From Blastomussa wellsi (lineage: Eukaryota > Cnidaria > Anthozoa > Scleractinia > Plerogyridae), in contig OX393571.1 of assembly GCA_947652115.1 (NCBI GenBank), positions 16,879,310-16,943,309 on the forward strand: 64,000 bases of DNA, read 5' to 3'. The translations under genes and the position numbers were made by a program. The notes beneath the pieces are model-generated. The model saw nothing but the letters and a program-made list of their open reading frames with translations, ran no database searches and had not been told where the DNA came from. Below, in pieces: positions 50,979 through 62,400 of the stretch (position 1 is the stretch's first letter; every line of letters starts with the position of its first letter).

Positions 50979-53900
50979 GATCTTGGTTAAGGAAGATCTT
51001 TGTTATGCAAGGTATTGGTTATGCAAGATCTTAGTTAGGCAAGATCTTGGTTATGCAATATCTTGGTTTGACAAGATCTCGGTAATGCAAAATCTTGGTT
51101 AGGGAAGATCTTGGTTATGCAAGATCTTGGTTATGCAAGATCTTGGTTTTGTAAGATCTTGGTTATGCAAGAACTTGGTTAGGCAAAATCTTGGTTAGGG
51201 AAGATCTTGGTTATGCAAGATCTTGGTTTGGCAAGACCTTGGTTATGCAAGATCTTGGTTATGCAAGATCTTGGTTTGGCAAGATCTTGGTTATGCAAGA
51301 TCTTGGTTATGAAAGATCTTGGTTATGCAAGATCTTGGTTTGGCAAGATCTTGGTTATGCAAAATCTTGGTTATTGAAGATCTTGGTTAGGAAAGATCTT
51401 GGTTAGGCAAGATCTTGGTTTTGCAAGATCTTGGTTAGGCAAGACCTTGGTTATGCAAGATCTTGGTTATGCAAGATCTTGGTTATGCAAGATCTCCGTT
51501 AGGCAAGATCTTAATTATGAAAGATCTTGGTTATGCAAGAACTTGGTTATGCAAGATCTTGGTTAGGGAAGATCTTTGTTATGCAAGATCTTGGTTATCG
51601 AAGATCTTGGTTATGCAGGATCTTCGTTAGGCAAGATCTTGGTTATGCAAAATCTTGGTTATTGAAGATCTTTGTTAGGCAAGATCTTGGTTAGGCAAGA
51701 TCTAGGTTCGGGAAGATCTTGGTTATGCAAGATCTTGGTTAGGCAAGATCTTGGTTATTGAAGATCTTGGTTCGGGAAGATCTTGGTTAGGGAAGATCTT
51801 TGTTATGCAAGGTCTTGGTTATGCAAGAACTTGGTTAGGGAAGATCTTGGTTATGCAATATCTTGGTTTGGCAAGATCTTGGTAATGCAAGATCTTGGTT
51901 AGGCAATATCTTGGTTAGGCAAGATCTTGGTTATGCAAGATCTTCGTTATGCAAGATCTTGGTTATGCAAGAACTTGGTTATGCAAGATCTTGGTTATGC
52001 AAGATCTTGGTTAGGCAAGATCTTGGTTAGGGAAGATCTTGATTATGCAAGATCTTGGTTTGGCAAGACCTTGGTTATGCAAGATCTTGGTTATGCAAGA
52101 TCTTGGTTAGGCAATATCTTGGTTAGGAAAGATCTTGGTTATTGAAGACCTTGGTTCGGGAAGATCTTGGTTAGGGAATATCTTGGTTATGCAAGATCTT
52201 GGTTATGCAAGATCTTGGTTATGCAAGATCTTTGTTAGGCAAGATATTGGTTATGCAAAATCTTCGTTATTGAAGATCTTGGTTATGCAAGATCTTGGTT
52301 AGGCAAGATCTTGGTTATAAAAGATCTTGGTTATGCAAGATCTTGGTTATGCAAGATCTTGGTTAGGCAAGATATTGGTCAGGAGAGATCTTGGTTATTG
52401 AAAATCTTGGTTCGGCAAGATCTTGGTTAAGAAAGATCTTTGTTATGCAAGGTATTGGTTATGCAAGATCTTAGTTAGGCAAGATCTTGGTTATGCAATA
52501 TCTTGGTTTGGCAAGATCTCGGTAATGCAAGATCTTGGTTAGGGAAGATCTTGGTTATGCAAGATCTTGGTTATGCAAGATCTTGGTTTTGGAAGATCTT
52601 GGTTATGCAAGAACTTGGTTAGGCAAGATCTTGGTTAGGGAAGATCTTGGTTATGCAAGATCTTGGTTATGCAAGATCTTGGTTTGGCAAGATCTTGGTT
52701 ATGCAAGATCTTGGTTATGCAAGATCTTGGTTTGGCAAGATCTTGGTTATGCAAGATCCTGGTTATGCAAGATCTTGGTTATACAAGATCTTGGTTTGGC
52801 AAGATCTTGGTTATGCAAAATCTTGGTTATTGAAGATCTTGGTTAGGCAAGATCTTGGTTAGGCAAGATCTTGGTAATGCAAGATCTTGGTTAGGCAAGA
52901 TCTTGGTTATCCAAGATCTTGGTTATGCAAGATCTCCGTTAGGCAAGATCTTAATTATGCAAGATCTTGGTTATGCAAGAACTTGGTTATGCAACATCTT
53001 GGTTAGGAAAGATCTTTGTTATGCAAGATCTTGGTTATCGAAGATCTTGGTTATGCAGGATCTTCGTTAGGCAAGATCTTGGTTATGCAAAATCTTGGTT
53101 ATTGAAGATCTTGGTTAGGCAAGATCTTGGTTAGGCAAGATCTAGGTTCGGGAACATCTTGGTTATGCAAGATCTTGGTTAGGCAAGATCTTGAATATTG
53201 AAGATCTTGGTTCGGGAAGATCTTGGTTAGGGAAGATCTTTGTTATGCAAGGTCTTGGTTATGCAAGATCTTGGTTAGGGAAGATCTTGGTTATGCAATA
53301 TCTTGGTTTGGCAAGATCTTGGTAATGCAACATCTTGGTTAGGCAATATCTTGGTTAGGGAAGATCTTTGTTATTGAAGACCTTGGTTCGGGAAGATCTT
53401 GGTTAGGGAATATCTTGGTTATGCAAGATCTTGGTTATGCAAGATCTTGGTTATGCAAGATCTTGGTTTGGCAAGATCTTGGTTATGGAAGATCTTGGTT
53501 ATGCAAGATCTTGGTTATCCAAGATCTTGATTATGCAAGATCTTTGTTAGGAGAGATCTTGGTTATGCAAGATCTTGGTTATGCAAGATCTTGGTTAGGC
53601 AAGATCTTGGTTAGGGAAGATCTTGGTTAGGGAAGATCTTGGTTATTGAAGATCTTGGTTCGGGAAGATCTTGGTTAGTGAAGATCTTTGTTATGCAAGG
53701 TATTGGTTATGCAACATCTTCGGTAGGCAAGATCTTGGTTATGCAATATCTTGGTTTGGCAAGATCTCGGTAATGCAAGATCTTGGTTATGCAAGATCTT
53801 GGTTAGGGAAGATCTTGGGTATGGAAGATCTTGGTTATGCAAGATCTTGGTTATGCAAGATCTTGGTTATGCAAGATCTTGGTTATGCAAGATCTTGGTT

Positions 53901-54690
53901 ATGCAAAATCTTGGTTATGTAAGATCTTGGTTAGGCAAGATCTTGGTTATGGAAGATCTTGGTTATGCAAGATCTTGGTTATGCAAGATCTTAGTTATGC
54001 AAGATCTTGGTTAGGAAAGATCTTGGTTATGCAAAATCTTGGTTATGCAAGATCTTGGTTAGGCAAGATCTTGGTTAGGCAAGATCTTGGTTATTGAAGA
54101 TCTTGGTTCGGGAAGATCTTGGTTAGGGAAGATCTTTGTTATGCAAGGTCTTGGTTATGCAAGATCTTGGTTGGGCAAGATCTTGGTTATGCAATATCTT
54201 GGTTTTGCAAGATCTTGGTAATGAAAGATCTTGGTTATGCAAGATCTTGGTTAGGGAAGATCTTGGGTATGGAAGATCTTGGTTATGCAAGATCTTGGTT
54301 ATGCAAGATCTTGGTTAGGCAAGATCTTGGTTAGACAAGATCTTGGTCAGGAAAGATCTTGGTTATTGAAGATCTTGGTTCGGAAAGATCTTGGTTAGGG
54401 AAGATCTTTGTTATGCAAGGTATTGGTTATGCAAGATCTTGGTTAGCCAAGAGCTTGGTTATGCAATATCTTGGTTTGGCAAGATCTCGGTAATGCAAGA
54501 TCTTGGTTAGGGAAGATCTTGGTTATGCAAGATCTTGGTTATGCAAGATCTTGGTTTTGGAAGATCTTGGTTATGCAAGAACTTGGTTAGGCAAGATCTT
54601 GGTTAGGGAAGATCCTTGTTATGCAAGATCTTGGTTTGGCAAGACCTTGGTTATGCAAGATCTTGGTTATGCAAGATCTTGGTTAGGGAA

Positions 54691-54697
54691 TATGGAT
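54691..54697 (+). repeat. Off-length monomer, 7 bp (D4)
   Basis: TATGGAT lies between a TTAGGGAA-tailed unit and the next GATC. It is explained by a 9-bp deletion inside a TATCTTGG-headed unit with a TTATGGAT tail. Phase moves from 3 to 10. It is the largest phase break in the window. Confidence 0.93.
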
Positions 54698-54969
54698 GAT
54701 CTTGGTTATGCAAGAACTTGGTTAGGCAAGATCTTGGTTAGGGAAGATCTTGGTTATGCAAGATCTTGGTTAGGGAAGGTCTTGGTTATGCAAGATCTTG
54801 GTTATACAAGATCTTGGTTATGAAAGATATTGGTTATTGAAGATCTTGGTTCGGGAAGATCTTGGTTAGGGAAGATCTTGGTTATGCATGATCTTGGTTA
54901 TGCAAAATCTTGGTTAGGAAAGATCTTGGTTATTGAAGACCTTGGTTCGGGAAGATCTTGGTTAGGGAA

Positions 54970-54984
54970 TATCTTGGTTTACAA
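54970..54984 (+). repeat. Off-length monomer, 15 bp, TTTACAA type (D4, second)
   Basis: A second TTTACAA unit within D4, about 4.0 kb after the first, so D4 holds two copies of the D-type beta-to-gamma block. Phase moves from 10 to 9. Confidence 0.95.
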
Positions 54985-57016
54985 GATCTTGGTTAAGGAA
55001 GATCTTTGTTATGCAAGGTATTGGTTATGCAAGATCTTAGTTAGGCAAGATCTTGGTTATGCAATATCTTGGTTTGACAAGATCTCGGTAATGCAAAATC
55101 TTGGTTAGGGAAGATCTTGGTTATGCAAGATCTTGGTTATGCAAGATCTTGGTTTTGTAAGATCTTGGTTATGCAAGAACTTGGTTAGGCAAAATCTTGG
55201 TTAGGGAAGATCTTGGTTATGCAAGATCTTGGTTTGGCAAGACCTTGGTTATGCAAGATCTTGGTTATGCAAGATCTTGGTTTGGCAAGATCTTGGTTAT
55301 GCAAGATCTTGGTTATGCAAGATCTTGGTTATGCAAGATCTTGGTTTGGCAAGATCTTGGTTATGCAAAATCTTGGTTATTGAAGATCTTGGTTAGGCAA
55401 GATCTTGGTTAGGCAAGATCTTGGTCAGGCAAGATCTTGGTTATTGAAGATCTTGGTTTGGGAAGATCTTGGTTAGGGAAGATCTTTGTTATGCAAGGTA
55501 TTGGTTATGCAAGATCTTGGTTAGGCAAGATCTTGGTTATGCAATATCCTTGTTTGGCAAGATCTCGGTAATGCAAGATCTAGGTTAGGGAAGATCTTAG
55601 TTATGCAAGATCTTGGTTATGCAAGATCTTTGTTTTGGAAGATCTTGGTTATGCAAGATCTTGGTTATGCAAGATCTTGGTTTGGCAAGATCTTGGTTAT
55701 GCAAGATCTTGGTTTGGCAAGATCTTGGTTATGCAAAATCTTGGTTATTGAAGATCTTGGTTAGGCAAGATCTTGGTTAGGCAAGATCTTGGTTATGGAA
55801 GATCTTGGTTATGCAAAATCTTGGTTATGCAATATCTTGGTTATGGAAGATCTTGGTTATGGAAGATCTCCGTTAGGCAAGATCTTGGTTATGCAAGATC
55901 TTGGTTATTCAAGAACTTGAATATGCAAGATCTTGGTTAGGGAAGACCTTTGTTATGCAAGATCTTGGTTATGGAAGATCTTGGTTATGCAAGAACTTGG
56001 TGAAACAAGATCTTGGTTAGGGAAGATCTTTGTTATGCAACGTCTTGGTTATGCAAGATCTTGGTTAGGCAAGATCTTGGTTATGCAATATCTTGGTTTG
56101 GCAAGATCTTGGTAATGCAAGATCTTGGTTAGGCAATATCTTGGTTAGGAAAGATCTTAGTTATTGAAGACCTTGGTTCGGGAAGATCTTGGTTAGGGAA
56201 TATCTTGGTTATGCAAGATCTTGGTTATGCAAGATCTTGGTTATGCAAGATCTTGGTTAGGCAAGATCTTGGTTATGGAAAATCTTGGTTATGCAAGATC
56301 TTGGTTATGCGAGATCTTGGTTATGCAAGATCTTGGTTTGGCAAGATCTTGGTTATGCAAGATCTTGGTTATGCAAGAACTTTGTTATGCAAGATCTTGG
56401 TTAGGGAAGATCTTTGTTATGCAAGATCTTGGTTATGCAAGATCTTGGTTATGCAAAATCTTGGTTATGCAAGATCTTGGTTAGGCAATATCTTGGTTAT
56501 GGAAGATCTTGGTTATGCAAGATCTTGGTTATGCAAGATCTTGGTTATGCAAGATGTTGGTTAGGAAAGATCTTGGTTATGCAAGATCTTGGTTATGCAA
56601 GATCTTGGTTATGCAAGATCTTGGTTAGGAAAGATCTTGGTTATGCAAGATCTTGGTTAGGCAATATCTTGGTTATTGAAGATCTTGGTTCGGGACGATC
56701 TTGGTTACGGAAGATCTTTGTTATGCAAGGTCTTGGTTATGCAAGATCTTGGTTAGGCAAGATCTTGGTTATGCAATATCTTGGTTTGGCAAGATCTTGG
56801 TAATGCAAGATCTTGGTTAGGGAATATCTTGGTTAGGAAAGATCTTGGTTATTGAAGACCTTGGTTCGGGAAGATCTTGGTTAGGGAATATCTTGGTTAT
56901 GCAAGATCTTGGTTATGCAAGATCTTGGTTAGGCAAGATTTTCGTTATGCAAGATCTTGGTTAGGCAAGATCTTGGTTATGCAAGAACTTGGTTATGCAA
57001 GATCTTGGTTATGCAA

Positions 57017-57035
57017 GATCTTTGTTTTTACGCAA
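57017..57035 (+). repeat. Off-length monomer, 19 bp (D5)
   Basis: Fifth copy, 6,984 bp after the D4 instance. Phase moves from 9 to 12. Confidence 0.95.
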
Positions 57036-57947
57036 GATCTTGGTTAGGCAAGATCTTGGTTATGCAAGATCTTGGTTATGCAAGATCTTAATTAGGCAAG
57101 ATCTTGGTTATGCAAGATCTTGGTTAGGCAAGATCTTGGTTAGGGAAGATCTTGATTATGCAAGATCTTGGTTTGGCAAGACCTTGGTTATGCAAGATCT
57201 TGGTTATGCAAGATCTTGGTTAGGCAATATCTTGGTTAGGAAAGATCTTGGTTATTGAAGACCTTGGTTCGGGAAGATCTTGGTTAGGGAATATCTTGGT
57301 TATGCAAGATCTTGGTTATGCAAGATCTTGGTTATGCAAGATCTTGGTTAGGCAAGATCTTGGTTATGGAAGATCTTGGTTATGGAAGATCTTGCTTATG
57401 CAAGATCTTGGTTAGGCAAGATCTTGGTCAAGCAAGATCTTGGTTATTGAAGATCTTGGTTCGGGAAGATCTTGGTTAGTTAAGATCTTTGTTATGCAAG
57501 GTATTTGTTATGCAAGATTTTGGTTAGGCAAGATCTTGGTTATGCAATATCTTGGTTTGGCAAGATCTCGGTAATGAGAGATCTTGGTTATGCAAGATCT
57601 TGGTTAGGGAAGATCTTGGTTATGCAAGATCTTGGTTATGCAAGATCTTAGTTATTAAAGATCTTGGTTATGGAAGATCTTGGTTATGCAAGATTTTGGT
57701 TATGCAAGATCTTGGTTAGGGAAGATCTTGGTTATGCAAGATCTTGGTTTTGGAAGATCTTGGTTATGCAAGAACTTGGTTAGGCAAGATCTTGGTTAGG
57801 GAAGATCTTGGTTATGCAAGATCTTCGTTTGGCCAGACCTTGGTTATGCAAGATCTTGGTTATGCAAGATCTTGGTTAGGCAATATCTTGGTTAGGAAAG
57901 ATCTTGGTTATTGAAGACCTTGGTTCGGGAAGATCTTGGTTAGGGAA

Positions 57948-57962
57948 TATCTTGGTTTACAA
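57948..57962 (+). repeat. Off-length monomer, 15 bp, TTTACAA type (D5, first)
   Basis: Exact 6,984-bp counterpart of 50,964. Phase moves from 12 to 11. Confidence 0.95.
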
Positions 57963-60900
57963 GATCTTGGTTAAGGAAGATCTTTGTTATGCAAGGTATT
58001 GGTTATGCAAGATCTTAGTTAGGCAAGATCTTGGTTATGCAATATCTTGGTTTGACAAGATCTCGGTAATGCAAAATCTTGGTTAGGGAAGATCTTGGTT
58101 ATGCAAGATCTTGGTTATGCAAGATCTTGGTTTTGTAAGATCTTGGTTATGCAAGAACTTGGTTAGGCAAAATCTTGGTTAGGGAAGATCTTGGTTATGC
58201 AAGATCTTGGTTTGGCAAGACCTTGGTTATGCAAGATCTTGGTTATGCAAGATCTTGGTTTGGCAAGATCTTGGTTATGCAAGATCTTGGTTATGAAAGA
58301 TCTTGGTTATGCAAGATCTTGGTTTGGCAAGATCTTGGTTATGCAAAATCTTGGTTATTGAAGATCTTGGTTAGGCAAGATCTTGGTTAGGCAAGATCTT
58401 GGTTTTGCAAGATCTTGGTTAGGCAAGACCTTGGTTATGCAAGATCTTGGTTATGCAAGATCTTGGTTATGCAAGATCTCCGTTAGGCAAGATCTTAATT
58501 ATGAAAGATCTTGGTTATGCAAGAACTTGGTTATGCAAGATCTTGGTTAGGGAAGATCTTTGTTATGCAAGATCTTGGTTATCGAAGATCTTGGTTATGC
58601 AGGATCTTCGTTAGGCAAGATCTTGGTTATGCAAAATCTTGGTTATTGAAGATCTTTGTTAGGCAAGATCTTGGTTAGGCAAGATCTAGGTTCGGGAAGA
58701 TCTTGGTTATGCAAGATCTTGGTTAGGCAAGATCTTGGTTATTGAAGATCTTGGTTCGGGAAGATCTTGGTTAGGGAAGATCTTTGTTATGCAAGGTCTT
58801 GGTTATGCAAGAACTTGGTTAGGGAAGATCTTGGTTATGCAATATCTTGGTTTGGCAAGATCTTGGTAATGCAAGATCTTGGTTAGGCAATATCTTGGTT
58901 AGGCAAGATCTTGGTTATGCAAGATCTTCGTTATGCAAGATCTTGGTTATGCAAGAACTTGGTTATGCAAGATCTTGGTTATGCAAGATCTTGGTTAGGC
59001 AAGATCTTGGTTAGGGAAGATCTTGATTATGCAAGATCTTGGTTTGGCAAGACCTTGGTTATGCAAGATCTTGGTTATGCAAGATCTTGGTTAGGCAATA
59101 TCTTGGTTAGGAAAGATCTTGGTTATTGAAGACCTTGGTTCGGGAAGATCTTGGTTAGGGAATATCTTGGTTATGCAAGATCTTGGTTATGCAAGATCTT
59201 GGTTATGCAAGATCTTTGTTAGGCAAGATATTGGTTATGCAAAATCTTCGTTATTGAAGATCTTGGTTATGCAAGATCTTGGTTAGGCAAGATCTTGGTT
59301 ATAAAAGATCTTGGTTATGCAAGATCTTGGTTATGCAAGATCTTGGTTAGGCAAGATATTGGTCAGGAGAGATCTTGGTTATTGAAAATCTTGGTTCGGC
59401 AAGATCTTGGTTAAGAAAGATCTTTGTTATGCAAGGTATTGGTTATGCAAGATCTTAGTTAGGCAAGATCTTGGTTATGCAATATCTTGGTTTGGCAAGA
59501 TCTCGGTAATGCAAGATCTTGGTTAGGGAAGATCTTGGTTATGCAAGATCTTGGTTATGCAAGATCTTGGTTTTGGAAGATCTTGGTTATGCAAGAACTT
59601 GGTTAGGCAAGATCTTGGTTAGGGAAGATCTTGGTTATGCAAGATCTTGGTTATGCAAGATCTTGGTTTGGCAAGATCTTGGTTATGCAAGATCTTGGTT
59701 ATGCAAGATCTTGGTTTGGCAAGATCTTGGTTATGCAAGATCTTGGTTATGCAAGATCTTGGTTATACAAGATCTTGGTTTGGCAAGATCTTGGTTATGC
59801 AAAATCTTGGTTATTGAAGATCTTGGTTAGGCAAGATCTTGGTTAGGCAAGATCTTGGTAATGCAAGATCTTGGTTAGGCAAGATCTTGGTTATCCAAGA
59901 TCTTGGTTATGCAAGATCTCCGTTAGGCAAGATCTTAATTATGCAAGATCTTGGTTATGCAAGAACTTGGTTATGCAACATCTTGGTTAGGAAAGATCTT
60001 TGTTATGCAAGATCTTGGTTATCGAAGATCTTGGTTATGCAGGATCTTCGTTAGGCAAGATCTTGGTTATGCAAAATCTTGGTTATTGAAGATCTTGGTT
60101 AGGCAAGATCTTGGTTAGGCAAGATCTAGGTTCGGGAACATCTTGGTTATGCAAGATCTTGGTTAGGCAAGATCTTGAATATTGAAGATCTTGGTTCGGG
60201 AAGATCTTGGTTAGGGAAGATCTTTGTTATGCAAGGTCTTGGTTATGCAAGATCTTGGTTAGGGAAGATCTTGGTTATGCAATAGCTTGGTTTGGCAAGA
60301 TCTTGGTAATGCAACATCTTGGTTAGGCAATATTTTGGTTAGGGAAGATCTTTGTTATTGAAGACCTTGGTTCGGGAAGATCTTGGTTAGGGAATATCTT
60401 GGTTATGCAAGATCTTGGTTATGCAAGATCTTGGTTATGCAAGATCTTGGTTTGGCAAGATCTTGGTTATGGAAGATCTTGGTTATGCAAGATCTTGGTT
60501 ATCCAAGATCTTGATTATGCAAGATCTTTGTTAGGAGAGATCTTGGTTATGCAAGATCTTGGTTATGCAAGATCTTGGTTAGGCAAGATCTTGGTTAGGG
60601 AAGATCTTGGTTAGGGAAGATCTTGGTTATTGAAGATCTTGGTTCGGGAAGATCTTGGTTAGTGAAGATCTTTGTTATGCAAGGTATTGGTTATGCAACA
60701 TCTTCGGTAGGCAAGATCTTGGTTATGCAATATCTTGGTTTGGCAAGATCTCGGTAATGCAAGATCTTGGTTATGCAAGATCTTGGTTAGGGAAGATCTT
60801 GGGTATGGAAGATCTTGGTTATGCAAGATCTTGGTTATGCAAGATCTTGGTTATGCAAGATCTTGGTTATGCAAGATCTTGGTTATGCAAAATCTTGGTT

Positions 60901-61674
60901 ATGTAAGATCTTGGTTAGGCAAGATCTTGGTTATGGAAGATCTTGGTTATGCAAGATCTTGGTTATGCAAGATCTTAGTTATGCAAGATCTTGGTTAGGA
61001 AAGATCTTGGTTATGCAAAATCTTGGTTATGCAAGATCTTGGTTAGGCAAGATCTTGGTTAGGCAAGATCTTGGTTATTGAAGATCTTGGTTCGGGAAGA
61101 TCTTGGTTAGGGAAGATCTTTGTTATGCAAGGTCTTGGTTATGCAAGATCTTGGTTGGGCAAGATCTTGGTTATGCAATATCTTGGTTTTGCAAGATCTT
61201 GGTAATGAAAGATCTTGGTTATGCAAGATCTTGGTTAGGGAAGATCTTGGGTATGGAAGATCTTGGTTATGCAAGATCTTGGTTATGCAAGATCTTGGTT
61301 AGGCAAGATCTTGGTTAGACAAGATCTTGGTCAGGAAAGATCTTGGTTATTGAAGATCTTGGTTCGGAAAGATCTTGGTTAGGGAAGATCTTTGTTATGC
61401 AAGGTATTGGTTATGCAAGATCTTGGTTAGCCAAGAGCTTGGTTATGCAATATCTTGGTTTGGCAAGATCTCGGTAATGCAAGATCTTGGTTAGGGAAGA
61501 TCTTGGTTATGCAAGATCTTGGTTATGCAAGATCTTGGTTTTGGAAGATCTTGGTTATGCAAGAACTTGGTTAGGCAAGATCTTGGTTAGGGAAGATCCT
61601 TGTTATGCAAGATCTTGGTTTGGCAAGACCTTGGTTATGCAAGATCTTGGTTATGCAAGATCTTGGTTAGGGAA

Positions 61675-61681
61675 TATGGAT
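61675..61681 (+). repeat. Off-length monomer, 7 bp (D5)
   Basis: Exact 6,984-bp counterpart of 54,691. Phase moves from 11 to 2. Confidence 0.93.
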
Positions 61682-61953
61682 GATCTTGGTTATGCAAGAA
61701 CTTGGTTAGGCAAGATCTTGGTTAGGGAAGATCTTGGTTATGCAAGATCTTGGTTAGGGAAGGTCTTGGTTATGCAAGATCTTGGTTATACAAGATCTTG
61801 GTTATGAAAGATATTGGTTATTGAAGATCTTGGTTCGGGAAGATCTTGGTTAGGGAAGATCTTGGTTATGCATGATCTTGGTTATGCAAGATCTTGGTTA
61901 GGAAAGATCTTGGTTATTGAAGACCTTGGTTCGGGAAGATCTTGGTTAGGGAA

Positions 61954-61968
61954 TATCTTGGTTTACAA
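61954..61968 (+). repeat. Off-length monomer, 15 bp, TTTACAA type (D5, second)
   Basis: Exact 6,984-bp counterpart of 54,970 and the last phase break in the window. Phase moves from 2 to 1, where it stays to the end. Confidence 0.95.
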
Positions 61969-62400
61969 GATCTTGGTTAAGGAAGATCTTTGTTATGCAA
62001 GGTATTGGTTATGCAAGATCTTAGTTAGGCAAGATCTTGGTTATGCAATATCTTGGTTTGACAAGATCTCGGTAATGCAAAATCTTGGTTAGGGAAGATC
62101 TTGGTTATGCAAGATCTTGGTTATGCAAGATCTTGGTTTTGTAAGATCTTGGTTATGCAAGAACTTGGTTAGGCAAAATCTTGGTTAGGGAAGATCTTGG
62201 TTATGCAAGATCTTGGTTTGGCAAGACCTTGGTTATGCAAGATCTTGGTTATGCAAGATCTTGGTTTGGCAAGATCTTGGTTATGCAAGATCTTGGTTAT
62301 GCAAGATCTTGGTTATGCAAGATCTTGGTTTGGCAAGATCTTGGTTATGCAAAATCTTGGTTATTGAAGATCTTGGTTAGGCAAGATCTTGGTTAGGCAA

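Larger units (their letters stand above)
48438..55421 (+). repeat. Family D HOR unit D4 (6,984 bp)
   Basis: Matches D5 at a constant 6,984-bp offset along its length; identity starts near 48,404. The remainder of 8 modulo 16 equals the sum of its own indels (+3, -1, -9, -1). Seven substituted bases against D5 were located: 50,417-50,418, 51,392, 52,759, 53,301, 53,350 and 54,906, so the pair is near 99.9% identical by eye. It includes an added block (about 53,400-54,960) with GATCTTGGG heads, GGTAGGCAA tail and a 7-bp unit, which D1-D3 lack. Confidence 0.93.
55422..62400 (+). repeat. Family D HOR unit D5 (6,984-bp copy)
   Basis: Second member of the 6,984-bp tandem pair. It diverges from the D4 frame at about 62,408, where it reads GATCTTGC with a TTTTGCAA tail instead of the TCAGGCAA anchor, so the duplicated block ends within about 10 bp of one full period. 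Private bases against D4 include AATAGCTTGG at 60,285 and AATATTTTGG at 60,334. Confidence 0.93.

Noticed and set aside
48404..62400. Treating the 6,984-bp pair as an assembly error
   Set aside because: At least seven scattered differences and a clean exit to another paralogue at about 62,408 favour a real duplication, though only read evidence can settle it.
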